From positions 1,860,001 to 1,924,000 of the forward strand of contig VWZS01002574.1 of assembly GCA_013397075.1 (NCBI GenBank): 64,000 nucleotides of DNA, written 5' to 3'. Shown here one piece after another: positions 11,355 to 25,767 of the stretch (position 1 is its first letter; every line of letters begins with the position of its first letter). The notes beneath the pieces are model-generated. The model ran no database searches. It was not told where the DNA came from and saw only the letters and a program-made list of their open reading frames with translations. The DNA is from Rhabdornis inornatus. Lineage: Eukaryota; Chordata; Aves; Passeriformes; Rhabdornithidae. The position numbers and the translations under genes were made by a program.

Positions 11355-14300
11355 TGAATATGTACTATACGCCTTCAGTCCTATTCTTTTAAGCCCCCAT
11401 CCCATTTTGTCCTCCCAACTGTGTGCATGCAGCTACCTGGGCACACAAAGCCACCTGCACCCCATTTTAGCTGCCCCTTTGCACAGTTAAATCACCCAGA
11501 AGAGCAGGTCCCTCCCTCCTGGTGCTGCAGAAGAGACTAAACAAGAACAGTTACTCATTTCATACAAGTAGAAATTTGATGGCAGGAACACCAGGAGATA
11601 AGGGGAATAAAATAGACAAGAATAAAATAGAGGAAAATAAAAAAAATCCCTCCTGCTCACCACCTCTAAAGAAAGGAGGGATTGAGCTGGAGCTCCTGGG
11701 ACCAAGGGGCAAAGTGCCGGAGCTGGGGATTTGTTCCTGGGACTCTGTGGTTCCATTCCACATCAGTGACATAGGGACAACTGCACTTTCATGAGAGTAT
11801 GACAGCTTATCTTGGAAAAGGACTGAGATAAATAGATTAAAACTGTGCTGCTGGAGAGCCACAGAGGAGAGGGTCATGCAACAGCCTATTCAGACAGTTC
11901 CTATTATTAATATGTAAAGCTGTCATACTTCATAAGATCACATCCAATGTAATCAAGAGGATTTAGTTCACTAATATAGGAGCAGTCACACTAGATAAGA
12001 TTGCTTATAGGGATAAGAGTGTACATTTGTTGCTCCATTTTAATTAAAAACAACCTTAATAAAAGGTTGTAATGATAAACTGATAAGCAATTGTGTCTCC
12101 CCTTCTCCCCATAGGTTACCATGCAAAACTCATATTGCAATTAGAAACCTCCCCTAAGACACCATAGGACATATATCAATGTTGGCTCAGCAGCAGAGAG
12201 TTACTGGTCACCCCACTTTGTATGTTCAATTGCTGCTAACTAGATTTTTCTCCCCCCACCTCGATTCACAAATTATATTGCCAGACAAGGAACAACCCAG
12301 AGTGAATTTATTTAACACATCCTGGTGTTATGACTAAGTGGGAAGAAAATCCTCTCTCCGAAGAAAACTAATTGAAAATGGAAGCAATTCCAGAAAGACA
12401 GCCCTGCTGCACGTTCTCCCTCAAAAAGGAGATGCTCTCCCAGTGGTAGCACTGCTACACATTCCCCCCTGTCAGCTGAGGTGTTAAATCCCCTTTTTGG
12501 GAGATGAATGATAAAATGGTGTGATCCAGAGCTCCAGCCTGGTTGGATGAGAGGTGCATGTCGATTTATACAACAGAGCATATACATTCTTGTAGCAGCA
12601 TGAAGAGCATGCTGCTATTGAAATTTCAGATCATTTTGCAGCTGCAAACTATAATAGCAGTAATAATAAAACAGAAGCTGTGCTATCCATTAAAAAGAAC
12701 CCCAGACACTCGAGCATGTTTGTTTTGCCTCTGATTTTAAACATTCAGCACCAGCTGAACTTCTTGTTCACGACTCATTAAAAATGTCCTGCATCTTTTC
12801 ATACACACAGGCTACTGGGTCTGCAAGAGATGAGTGCATCAGAGTGGGAGGAGGGAGAAAACCCAAGCCCTCCCCTGGTGAGGGAACACCTCAGGGTGAG
12901 GTTAGATGGCTCTCTCCACCTTGCTGGGGCTCAGGTGCTCAGAGGACAGGGTGGAGGCGGTGGTGCCTTACAGGCAGATGTTTTCCAGCTGATAAATCCT
13001 GTAAAAAGTTTAGAGAGGAGCTGGGTTGGGGACAAGCAGGCACAGAAACTGGCTGGTGGTGTGCTCGTGTCCTGCTGAAGGCAGCTGTGCATCACTGTGT
13101 GGGTGCAGTGGAGTCCTGCAGCACAGGGACAGGCTGACAGCTCCTGTGTAGGCAGCATCCAACAGTGCTGAAACCCCTTCTGCTGCGTCAGACAGAGAAA
13201 TGGTTTCTGTCAGGTCACAAAGTGCTGCTGTGCTGCATGAAAGATGGAACTTTTGCCTTAGAGAGTCTCCCAGTGCTGTGGGATGTGGGTTTGTTCACAA
13301 AGCCAAGCCCAAGGAACCTGGGCTGCCCCTGCCTTCAGCACATCCAGGATCTGCATCTTTAATGGAAGGGATTCTCTGCCTCAGGAGATCTCACAATCAT
13401 TTAACTTCATTACTCAGGCTGTGAGGAATAGCAGGGTCCATTCCCGATGCTGTTTTTTGCAATGCTGGACAATTAACTGAGTATGGTCAACCAAAAAGCT
13501 ACACTGGGCTTTGTGACCCTGGAAACAGCACTAGATCCCTCTAAGAAGATAGAAACATTTATTTATCAATAATATTCTCTTGCTTAGCTTTTTGTATTTT
13601 TTTTTTTTAGTTGTGCCAAATTAACACAATAATGGCAATGTTGATTTTTTTTTTATCTCTACTTTTCAGTGAATATGAATGCCCAACTCTGGCAGGGCTT
13701 AACTTTGTGTATGAAGAGGGAAAAAAACCCGCTGGTAAATATGTTGTTACTGATTTAAAAATCTATTTGTTCAGTAATTTCTGCTGGAGCCATCATTATC
13801 TTGCCAAAGCAGCTGTTGGAATATTAACTAGACACAGCAGTAACAAGTGGAATATAATTAGCACTCCTTGTTCCAGTGAATTTTCAGTTTTAACTAGGAA
13901 CAATTTGCAATGAATCTCTGTGCTGTTGTAATTAACTTAACTAATGCACCACACATACCAACGACTGTACTGAGTACTGTAGGAAATCACCGAGGGTGCT
14001 GCGGGTGGGGCAGAGCTGTTGCCTAATTCTGGCCAGCTATTACATTCCAAGGATATCCCTCCTTGCTTTGCAGTGTCTTGTCTGCAATTAAAGACTCACA
14101 GCCTATATTTGTGAAACCATAAAAATGAAATTACAAGGGGGATACTGATGCCTCACGCTTGGGGTTTTTTTGGTGTATTTTTACAGCATGCGCTTTTAAT
14201 ACACTAATCGTTTCCTAAGCATTGAGACTAAAATGGTGAGGGCAGAAACATATGCATCAAAGTGAGCTTTCCCAAGAAAAGCTGCTTCAGCAGCCCTATC

Positions 14301-17300
14301 CTGCATGGTTAATGTACCATTGCACTTATACGGCCCCAAGGATCTCCTTGTAGCCACTGGCATAAGCCAGAGCAGCCAGAGAAGCTGCTGGTGATGAAAT
14401 GAATCACTACCACTGCTCTGGTGTCCAGCAATGCTCCAGCCCAACATTCTCTGGGGCTCACCTCCCCTCTTTACCAACTTATTTCTTCCAGCTGCACCTC
14501 TCCCACTTGATTTTACCCTGGAGATGAAACCCCAGTCCTGCAGTATTTTTGTGATGGGCAAATTTTTCATGGGGTTCGGTCAGACCTCACTGCACCAAAC
14601 TCTCACCCATCAAATGGGGTTGAACCCTATGCCCTGCATCCAAGCACTTCTCCAGAGACTACATCTCCATCACCTTCAGCTATAGGAGTTGTTGTGCTGT
14701 CCCTGTGGAAGCAAAACTCTCAGGGAATTGCAGCAAACACAGAAGTTTTTGATGTGATGTTCTTGTCCTGTTACCTTTGGAAGCTTCACCGTTGTTTAAA
14801 TAATTGAGATATTGTTAAATGCTTGGACTATTTCCTGTTGCCCTTGTCTGCTAGAAAGTCCAGCCTTGCTGGTGGGGAAAACCTGTCCCTACACAATGTC
14901 ATCCATGGAGGAGACTCCAGCTCAAGGCATCTCCTGTGAGTGAATCTACGCTTCCTACAAGGAGAGGAACAGAGCCAGAGTCAATTCCACCTGAAAACAC
15001 TTTTATTTGCCTCCTCCATGGTCAATTTTTCAATCAGCTGTAATATAACCTTCTGCACCTGTACGTATGTGACTAAAAGTACAGTTAAGGCCAAAGCATT
15101 CTGAAGATGATCAAGATGTTCCTTGCAGAATGTCACTTCACAATACTCTTCAGACTTCAGCTCCTGGAAAGGTTCTGGGGGAGGCTCTCAGCTTTCCAGC
15201 TTTATTAAAAAAGGGTAAGTTGCTCCTGAAACCTTAAAAACTATTCCAAAAACTTCCCCAAAGCAAACTGGCTGAAAGCAAATGAAAGAAACTCAAAACA
15301 TCTGGAATTTTTCAGGTTGCAGTCATAAGATATTTTCTGGAGAATGGCATGAGTTCCATCTTCACTCACAGGTGTGTCTCTGCTTCTTCACCCATGCACT
15401 CAGTGAGAAATATTAAAAAGTCATGTATTTGAATTTTTTTACAGAATAAACCCCTGAAAACTCGACCCCATCAGTGGAAGAATCAGCACTTCAGCACTGC
15501 CACCTCTGGCACTGCTGCCCAGGGCTGGATCAGCCCCACATCATCCTCTGTGGAAGACAGCGTATAACTAAACGGGTTAAAACCTCTCCTTTATGGTCTT
15601 TTCTAAAGGAAATAGTCCTTTCCAAAAGTCAATTTTGAATGAGAAATGTTCACAATACATCAGTTTCTAAATTTTTCATGCCAAAGTCTCATTTTTCTCT
15701 GAACCCCTGAGGAGCAAAGGTGGGGGGAAGCAAAGCTGAAATATTTTTGCATAAATTTTTAAAGTTTCTTTCCACTAAAATTTCACGCACAAATAATTCA
15801 TTTTCTGTTGATCCTAGTCCACCCTTTTTCCTTGAATAGCTGTGTCTTCTTCTTCTCTTTAGAATTATTATCATCATTATCATACATTTATCCTACCTCT
15901 TAATGTGGTATCAGCAATCAGAACCTTTATTGCATTTTAGTTCCAATAACTTATCTCGTAAGAATTCTCCTGCAATAAGAACCACTGTGTGGTTGTGGGA
16001 TTTTTGAATCAGGGCAGCAAGCAGATCACATTGGAAGAGTCACACTGGTCTAGCAGTTTTTCTTTAAATACTTGGTGTGCTAGGAAGAGGAAACAAATTA
16101 AAAAACCATGACAGAATAAAAATAAAACAGGAAATGGAAAAAATGAAATAATAAATAAGAAATCTGCTATTTTTACAAGCAATTGGAGTGCTACAAATAG
16201 CAAGCCAAGCTGATACTTAGTCACCAATATGGAGAATAAAGATTAGAAGGAAGCGAGAAATGGGGTGGGGACTGTAAAGAGCCGCTTCCCTGTCTATAAA
16301 TATTCTCTCTTGCCTGTGTTTCTGCAACAGAAGGGAGCTTGGAGATGGTCCATGTTTTGGACACCTTCATCACCTTGCAGACAGGAAGGTGTGTGATGAT
16401 GGGCTCTGTCAAAGCCTCCAGCACTCTGGGAAAGGGGAGCCAGGGGAGCAGGAGCTCCGCAGGCACCGTCACAGCCTCTCTGAACCCCCACAAAATCCCA
16501 CAGCCTAAAACCACACTGAGAAAACACCCTTTGCTGGCTCGGGAGACATCATCAGAGGAGGCAGCAAAGGGAAAATTTATTAAGTCATGCTGTTGCAAAA
16601 CACAGTTCTTGACATGTAGCTCCTGAAAGGCGAGCGAGGTGGGCTGCTCGCACGCGCTCTGGAAAGCAGCACTTCATGCTCCCTTGTCTTTTCCCATTAA
16701 GATCCCACACGCAGGGCTATTCATCCCCTCAGCACACAGCAGCCAGATTGTTTGCCGAAGTGATAGATGAAAAATTCATTCTGTTTTTGAGGGTGTTTAA
16801 ACATTCAGTGCAGGAGTGTCACTGGCTGCTGGGCAGCCAGCTTAGCAGTGGCTCTGCAGCTCGGAGTCTCTGAGGTTCGGGCTGAAAATTCCAGCTCTAA
16901 TCTGAGGTCAAATAAAACCATCAAAAATTTGACTCAGATTTTTTTTTCTTTGTTTTCAATAAAGGGTTTTTGGTTTTCAGATCTATTCACACTGCAGCAT
17001 TTTACAATTTTTTTTCTCCTGGGGTTGGCCAAGGCTGTTATAATGAAAATTTTTGGGTCCAAAGGGAAACACCTCTCTGCGTTTGCATGGGTGTGTGTAC
17101 ACATACACATATTATTTTGAAAACTGAATTGACAGACACCGCTATGAGATCACGTTTGCAGGCTGAATTTCTGACCCTATTTTTTGTCTACAAGACTAAA
17201 TCAACACATTTATGCTACAGAGGAAAAGATTTGAATATCTAACCCATCCCCACCCATACATGCTTGTACACACACAAAGCCAAGGCAGAAAATGACTTTG

Positions 17301-20287
17301 CTTTCTCAGCAGATCCATATTCCACCCCTGCAAAAATAGTATAATCTATTTTCTCTGTAGCTGGAATTCATGATTATCAGGGATGCTGATGGAAGTGTCA
17401 TGAAATCAGCTGAGCCTCTCTTGATGGCATTTTCACATATGACTTTTTTTATTCTTCCTGCCTTATGATTTAAACTGCACAGTTTAATCTGTACCCCCAT
17501 CTTACACCAGGACTTTAAAACACCCACATACCCTGACACAGAAACAGCCAATGCTCTTCTCTATTGTCAACCATTGCTGTCCGAGGCCAAAAGAAAGTGG
17601 TCACCCATAATAATGTCAACCATCACCATGGTATCTGAGCACCATTTGATTTAAAGAATGCTCTAAGAGCCTATGGAAAATGTAGAGGCAGCAAAGGCAA
17701 AGCACTCAGAGTAACTTCAGAAATAATTGCAATGCAATTAATATGTGCCACCAAAATGAATATTTCAGAGCAGAGTTCATCTGCGGAGAGGTTGCCTGCA
17801 TTAAAAAAGTTAGAGACATTCAGGCTTGATTAGGTTCTCACATGAAACTCAGCAGCCAAACACAGAAATCAATGGATTTGTATCAGTAAAAATCCTCTGT
17901 GACAGAAAAACCTGAGGCAGAAGGTTGTAACTCTGCCCATAAGCAGCACCAAAGCCTCTGACATTACTGCATGCCCAGCACTGCTCAGGGTCAAGCTCTG
18001 AAGCTGAAATATTGCTGGACAAGGGAAGGGAAGGAAAGGAGAGACAATGGAGCTGCCACGTTTTTGGATCAGGGCTTTCACACGTGTCTTAACATCTGCA
18101 ACAGGCAACACCTTCATGCTGGCCCCTTCAAGTGTCACCATTTAAATGCACATGGGAAATGGTACTGGGAAAGAGCTCTGTGATTCCATTTCTTTCCAAT
18201 GTCTCATTTAAAAAGATCTTTGTTTTCACACTACCAGAGCAAGCGCAGAAGAGCTGTGATCCCACAGCAGGGAGCAGGACCAGAGGAAGAGGCAAGATCT
18301 TTCCAGCAGGCAAATCACAAGTTAAGCTGCCTAGCTCCACCAGGGAGAGATTGGTGGTTCACCTGGAAAATGATGTTACTTTTGCTAAAAGATGAAGCAA
18401 AAAGGGATCTCCAACCCTGATAATTTTCTCCCCACCCAGCACTATGGTGAGCTCCATTTTCACCAAATGAGCAGCCCCAAGCGAAGCCAGCTGCCTTCAG
18501 TAAGGACAAGTTTAAAATTAAAATTAAACATGTTTTGCTTAAATGCTTAATGTTTGAATGTTTTGGCGAAGGAGGTCAGTTCTGGCAGCCCAGAGGGTTC
18601 AATCCCAAAACACACAGAAGGATTATGAGCACGAGTTAAAAACCCACAGAAATCTCTTTGGAGAAGCACAAGGGAGCAGCTTTTGGAGGCTGCTTTTCCC
18701 AGAACCACACCAGAACTCTCAGCAGCAGGACTGTTGTGAGCAAAGATGGAGCTGTTTATCTACTGGAGGTGAGGATTTATTTTCTAGAGGGCAGGTGCAA
18801 CTCTAGGGAAAACTATTTTGGTCATTAATGCAGGTTTAGCAGGCACCATTATATATTGAGCTTTGCTGGTAAGAAGCTGTGGATGTATTTTAAATTCTCA
18901 TGATTGAAAACCAGCGACAAGGCTCCCCCAGCCAGGCACTTGTCCAAGCTGAAGGTGAATATGAGCACAGGGCAGTTGTGTTGCCTTTTTATGATCCCCA
19001 CTGTACAGTAGGCTTTGATGTTTATTATGAAGTATTATGATTTAAGTGGCTAGAGGAGTTCATGAAAAATGACCCCTGTAAATGCTGCCTGGGAAACTGG
19101 ATTCAGCAAATTAGCACATTCCTTAGCATGATCCTCCTCGTTGTGCATTGTGTGTTAACTTAAATGTGCCTAAATGGACAGTTCAGGAGCCTATACATAA
19201 AGTCTGCACATGATTATCCTATTAAGGACTATTATTGGAGTGGTTTAGTCTTGTGCTGTATCACTTATGCAAATGAGAGAAAATCTGAAGTTACTGTTAC
19301 TTTTAGACAATGTGCAAATAAGCTTTTCACTGCATATTAATGAATTGCTAATACCCAGCTCTTCCGCACCCATCTTTATGCAGATTAGAGTAATGCTGTT
19401 TGCACAGTTGTAGCATTTCAACTTTTCATTTGGAAGCACCTAGACTAAGATTTAAAAACAAACCCAAACTCCGTACCCTGCAAGTTAAAGCAATCAGAAA
19501 CCCAAACAGAACTCCTGCAGAAATTTAAAATTGAAGCTGCAGACTTGGCCAACATGTTTGACTGTAATTTGTGTTGAAGAGTTCAAAACTAAGTTTTGCA
19601 AGTTCATCATAAAACTTAGCAGATCCAAACCACAGATCAAGAAAGCATTGAAGAACAGGCTGAAAACCATCCATAGTTGAGATGGTTCTTAATTTTAGGC
19701 AGATTTAAATCCCACTAATTGCAGAGATGTTCTGATTTATGTTTCAGTGCATCCCTGAAGGAAATATTTTTTTGATTCAGGACTTGAGAAAACACATCTC
19801 AGCTCTGGACCCAATCATGCAACCTTAACTCATAGAAGCAACTGCTGTGATAAGAGACCCCTTATTTCTGAGCAAATTCTTCAGATATCAAAGTCAAAAC
19901 TTCAAAGAAAACTATAAATGCTCAGTAGCTCCAATAGGAAGAGCATGAGGTCCACAGAGAAAAAGAGTGTTGATAAATGTGATCAATAATGACTGTAAAT
20001 TAAGTTTTATCTCTGTTGAAAACAAGGAACTACTTCCAACTGTAAGAAAGGTGGAAAGAAATATATATACACTATTTCAGAGAAGTGATAATGTGTTATG
20101 TGGCTTAGCTGCATAGTCATTAGTGAAAGTTATCCTCATAAAACCATCTGGTCCACATCTACAACATCACATTTGAATAAATATTAGAGAAATGAAAATC
20201 AGTCATTCAGGAAGAAAGCAGTTGTTCTGGAAATGACATTTAGTGCAAAACAAAGGGGGAAAATTCTGGCCAAAAGACACCTTTCTT
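11341..20287. other. Unannotated non-coding stretch
   Basis: No gene is recognised. Open frames reach about 125 codons but lack recognisable domains. Points of note: the inverted repeat ACAACCTT/AAGGTTGT at 12050-12070, a T12 run at 13597-13608, an exon-like stretch at 13670-13734 (see findings), a purine run near 18018-18038, and a POU octamer ATGCAAAT at 19267-19274. The intervals 11880-12090 and 19000-19440 are AT-rich, low in repeats, and dense in homeodomain-like TAAT words. They are candidates for conserved non-coding elements, judged by texture only. Confidence 0.5.
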
Positions 20288-20319
20288 CCAGGTCCCTTCC
20301 AATCCAACCCTATGGTTCC
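20288..20319 (+). mobile_element. Possible short CR1 3' remnant
   Basis: The stretch 'ggtcccttccaatccaaccc' followed by 'tatggttcc' matches the CR1 tail just upstream of its terminal repeats ('ggtcccttccaacccaaac'). No terminal ATTCTRTG repeats follow and nothing upstream matches. At about 30 bases this could be coincidence or a very old remnant. Confidence 0.35.
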
Positions 20320-21253
20320 CAGCATCTGATCCCCTGGACTTGCAGGGGGGTGGTTTCTCTGCAAGAGTCTCTGAATCCAGATTTGTGACAGCAGCAACAC
20401 AGCTGGTGGCACCAGACTGGTGTTTAGGTTCAGTTTCTGGTGCTTTCAATACCAGTTGCTTTTCCTTCCTCTCTCAAAGAAGACAGCAATATTTAATAAT
20501 ATTCCTCTGTGAAATCCTGATCTTCTTACAGAGGGGAAGCACTGCATTCAGACAGGAGCACTATGTAAGTTTTGGGTGGATTTTACCATTAAGAAGGCAG
20601 TTTACATTCATAGTTACAGGGTAGAAAAACCGAATTTCCAAGAGCTCCCATCTTCCAGGGACTCACACATAAACAAGCATTCCTTTCTTTTGCAACTACC
20701 CAACTAAATATAGATTATCATCTTTGAAAGGGAAGATTCTGGCTACAAAACAATCTGAGGACTTAAACAGCAATAGTCTGTGGTTTTCCATTACCACCAT
20801 TCATGTTTACATCATCCTGAGGCTGGCAAAGAGCAGCAGTGGCCACAACTCAGCCAGGCAAGCAAAGTGAGGTGCCAGGTGCTCCATCCCCATTTTCTGT
20901 GTCCTGAAATCCTCAGACATTCCTGTTTACCCTGGATCATCACAACCCTTCACAGCCATTACCAGCTCTTCAGTAAATAACACGTATTCTGTCTAAATGC
21001 ATAACATACAAATGCTCAAATACATAATTAATGCGGGTTTACCCTTGAGAGCTGTTGTTGGTCTCTGAGGTAAGTAATAGGTCTTTTATTGTTTAGACTT
21101 AAAGATCTCTTGAGCCTCTTTTAAGGACGTGCTTTGAGCAGCTAAGGGAAGGGAAAAAAAAGAATTATGCACAGGAAATCTATAGGTGAGTCCGTTGGCA
21201 AGGAGCCAAAACTATTCTTCTGTTCTGCTTTGCTCTGGCAGGTCTCCATAGAA

Positions 21254-21310
21254 GATTGAACAACAAAACTGTCTGCAAGACAGACTGAACAACAAAACCT
21301 CTTGCAGGAA
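21254..21310. repeat. Two-copy 29-bp direct repeat
   Basis: The word GA(T/C)TGAACAACAAAAC begins at 21254 and again at 21283. Both copies are followed by a CT-TGCA-GA tail with a few substitutions. The period is 29 bases. It looks like a local tandem duplication in non-coding DNA. Confidence 0.8.
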
Positions 21311-23183
21311 ACAAGGATTTGAGTGAAGGCTGAAGGTGCAGGTTTGACTGTACCTCAAAGAGGACCTCATCCTGCTGCTGCCCTCCCATGAGCTGGCTGG
21401 AGTTTGCAGAAGGGCTCACAAACATCCCCACAAACAAGGAGAGAACTCAGACCAGCATGAGAGGAGGGTGTATTTCAACCAACAGCTTACAGGTAGAAGG
21501 GCATTTCTATTTGTTTGTCAATTATTAGGAGCATTCAAGACCCTCACCATTGTGATTTGGAGAGGTTACAACATGAAATTCCTCTGTGGCACCTGGGCAA
21601 AACATTTCTACACAGCTCTGTGAAGCCATGGTGACCTTGTCCAGCTGGGCTGGGCAACCACGAATGGCTCCTGAGCACAATCCTAAAAACTCCACACAGT
21701 GATTGTGGTATGCCATGAAAACCACTTGTGCCATCCTATCAGTCTGTTCACATTCAACATTTTCATTTCTTAGTTGCATAAAAAGTTAACATCCCCTATT
21801 TTTGATGTGGAACAGAGCCTGTCCAGTGCAGAGGCAACATCCCATCATGGCTGTACCCATTCACATTTCACTCACTGCTGATGAGCTTCTCCTTTGCAGG
21901 GTTTAGTGATCCAAAAGACTGTAAAGGAACAGATTTTATCTCAGCCTGCCTTAACCAGAGCTGTGCAGGGATGAGTGTGTTTGCACCACACCAACCCTGG
22001 GCTCTCAGCGTGGCCCAGGAGATCCAGGCACACAATTCAGAATCATTTCCGTCTCTGTTGAAGGCTGTGCCATGGTTTGGGAATGGTGTTTGCAAACATG
22101 GGCATGCATGGTGGATTCCAGCTCTCACCATGGACTTGTGCAGTAATTACCACTGGTATTAATGAATTTATGAGAGAGTGTCAGTGGGGAACATACCCCA
22201 AAGTACTTAATTTAGAAACATAACGTGAACAGCAATGCTGCTACAAACACGGGACACTAATGGCATTCAGGCCTTTCTAACAATGTAACAATTTTGAGGC
22301 TATCAATGACTATTTTCATATAGAGACAGCATTTGCTTTTGCATTTCCTTTTATAAATGATCAAATTAAATTTGCACTGTTACTTCATTTGGTCTCCCCT
22401 CCTTTTATGTTTAAAACACAACATTATTATAGACTTACTTTATGGGTAGAGTAACTAAGAACAATACAAGCATCATAATGAAAAAGATGTGCAGCATTTT
22501 ACACTGCATAATAAATGTGTGTCCGTATCAATGTAAAACATACAAATGGCAATAATTTAACACTGAATATTTTTCTGCCTTTAATTAAAATAAACTAATA
22601 AAGATTTCAGAGATGCATTTGCTTTAATAGAATGCAGAGTTATAATTGGTGACCTATTTTAAGCAATTTAATTTCCCATGACCTGTTTTCCAAATTAACA
22701 TAGTAATAGAAGAATGTTTATTGTGTTTGGGAATATAAGTTTCTCCTTCAAAGATGTCATATGCCTTTGTGATTTGATTTAAAGGTGTGTTCTTTTATTA
22801 AAATGTTCATATAAAGAGCTTGTAAATTATGTAAATGTTTCTTTTTATGGCATTTAATAAGTCTAGAATTTTAAATCAAAGCACAATCAAAGAAAATAAA
22901 CAAGGACATACTGAAGATTCAGAAGATCACTTTAAAAAAAGCATAGCAGCTGGGTTGTACCAAATTCATTTGAATCTCCTTTTTCTTACAGCATTCATAA
23001 AAATACTTTTCCCAACTATTTTATTGCATTCTTGTGTTTGTATATACACATGAACACACCCAGGCACAAAATTATGTATTTTACACACACGAGCTCAATC
23101 TGCAGCTGTTTGGAGATGGCTCTTTTTGGAATCTCATTAAACTCTCGTGGCATTGTGTGCCAAGGGCTGATTAGGCGTTATTT

Positions 23184-23199
23184 AAAAAAAAAAAAAAAA
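23184..23199. repeat. A16 homopolymer
   Basis: Sixteen consecutive A bases. There is no recognisable retroposon body or AATAAA signal just upstream, so I do not call it a retrocopy tail. Confidence 0.9.
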
Positions 23200-25767
23200 T
23201 TCCCTTGTGTGATTTTGAAGCACCTGAATTATTCACAAGTTGCACAGGGGGCCCATTTATTTCTGGGCCTGATGCTTCTACACCAGCTGAATGCAGCAAA
23301 CAACGAGTTCAATCCACTCTTACAACAGAGCCCAAGCCCAACAGTTGAGGCTGAGTTTCAAATATTAAATCCTCACCTTTAAAGAGTAATGCCCAGATGA
23401 CTTACAGATGGATTTTTTGAAAATAATTTTTTGTATTAACTGATTTTAAACAGTATTTTTATTTTGTCCTGGTACTTCTCCAGTCTGGGGGCAAACAGCC
23501 TGGTAAAATGACAAACTGAAATGCTTCAGGACAGGGGAGCTCACGTGAGGTGAAGGTGCTGCAGGGACCTGAGAAGCCTCTGTGCCCCTCTTGTTCAGGG
23601 CAGTTGAAACCTCTACCCAGGTAACCAGCCCAACACCACCACCATGTAAAAATGAGTCCTGCACTGAGGGTAATCCTGCTTTTCATTATGGGATTATGGA
23701 GCAATGGTTTTTGAGGCTTCAGAAGAGCTCTAATTTGTTTGGTGCAGGAGGAATGACCCAAGCTTAAGGCAAACCTAGTAATAAAACAGGAAAAAACATG
23801 TGTTGTCTTCTCAAACACACCGTGGCTGTGAGTGCATTCCTAGGTCATAGAGAATAGGGGCATTGTGTCAAGGTGTAATGCAGGATTAATGAAATATGTC
23901 ACCTCTGTATAAAACCAGTTCAAATGTTTGCTATTTTAATTATTTTGTCATGTTGAAAACCTGCAGATTGACTTCTTTTTCTGGAGGGTTCCTTTCTTAT
24001 ATTTAAATAGGGTTGCTCATGATTCAAATATACAAATGCACCTATAATACACCTATGTGCACATTTTGGTGCTCATATGTATATATATATTTACATATAT
24101 ATACCCCCATAACTGTGCACACACCACATGTATCTATGTGCCATACCCATCTCAGTCACTGCCCAGATAAAGTCTCATTCACTCCCACCCTGAAAAGGTG
24201 GGAGAGGAAAAAGCCCTGCACAGAACCAACTCTTTAATGTGCCAGAGATGCACATGGCCTGCCCCAAAACCTCCTCTGCTCTCTAAACCATCTCCACATC
24301 ACCTGTGAAACATTCAGGACAGCGAAGGCACGTGTTTAACAAGAGGGAACTCTCGTCATGGTGCTCTTAAATATGCAGAGGAGCCGAGTGAGTTGAGCAG
24401 GGGGTCACCTGCTTGTCTGGATCTCCGGGTGATGAGCAGGACATCAACACCTAGACAGATGACAGCCTCCTCCTCCAGCTCGTCTCAGTAGCTGAGGGCT
24501 CCGACAGCCCCGTGGCATCATTTCAGCAGCACAACCCCACGGCACAGGAGATGCTCTGTAACAGCTTGTTACAGCCCCATCTGTTAGGAATTTACAGCTA
24601 ATGTATCTTACACCATGGGTTTTTATAGGTAAGGGAGAAGCGTTTGGCCTGGTTAGGAGATCTCTGCGTGGCTCTGCTCGTGATTTCACTGCCTGACACG
24701 CTGGGGAATTTGGTATTAAATTGGGTATTTTGGGGAATTGGTGTTAAAAATATCAATGATTCATCCATCATTGATAAACACGACGGGATCTTCAATAAAC
24801 CTGCTTCAGCAGCAGTATATATATGTACATACAGATAGATGAATATGTCTCCTACGTGTGTTTCAAGCACGATTCCCTCAGAGCAGTCCAAGTTATAAGG
24901 TACTTTATGCTCAAATCCAAGCTTTGCACCCTGACAGTTTAAACTATGACATCCATGAAGGTGCAGGGCCTGAGGGTTGATGGAATTGGGGTGCCCAGCA
25001 GAACGTCTCAGACAGCTGATACTGTCCAGGCTCCTAGAAGCATTGAGAAGAAAAGATCAAGTCCCTCAATCTAAGAAGTTTTCAAGCTGTTTCTGTTACA
25101 TGATTTGCTCTTTACAGCCTTGTTAAAGCACCTGAGAGCTCTGCCAGGAAGACTCAGAGAGAATGAGTGAAATGGTTTAGGGTGGAGCAAGCAGGACCAA
25201 ATCAGTCTTTTACTCTAAAGACTAAGGCCAACAGAGTTCTGCTTTCCATCTGCCCACGGAGTTAAAGCCCTCCCTGCATCCAGATTCCTAAAGCACCCAC
25301 AGTCTCAGGGTTAGATACATCCCAAAACTGCAGGAGGTTCACCCAGCCCACCCAACAAGCACACAGGGACAGGAGCTGTTGTGCTTTACTCCATGTCCCT
25401 CACTGATGAGATGCAGCATGTCCTCCCTGCTCCAGTCACCCCAGCAACCCTTGTCAGAGAGCAGGAGAAACGGGGAGAGAAAGCACTAAAATAGACAATA
25501 AAGAGAACACTTCAGAAACCTATCCAAAAGGGATCTTTGAAAAGCATTGATTTCTGGGTTTCAGAGGAAAAGGAAGAGAAAAATAATTCAAGGGGAAAAA
25601 TAGGAGCACTCAAAAAACAGACTTCTAGCTGCCTAAATTTCCTGTTGCCTGCAGGAACAGCAGCCCAGGTTCACTGGGGTTTAATGCTTGTGCTGCTGGA
25701 TATGATCCCCAGTGTGTGCTTCACCAGGACACTGCTCCAACACAAAATCAGCCTAAATTGCCATCAC

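Larger units (their letters stand above)
20320..25767. other. Unannotated non-coding stretch, AT-rich core
   Basis: No gene is recognised. The interval 22190-23060 is markedly AT-rich with long TAAT/ATTA-dense runs, no microsatellite and no recognised transposon. This is the texture of a conserved non-coding block or an A+T isochore segment. An A16 run lies at 23184-23199. TA-rich simple sequence occurs around 24077-24105 and 24817-24836. A two-copy direct repeat at 21254-21310 is listed separately. Confidence 0.5.
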
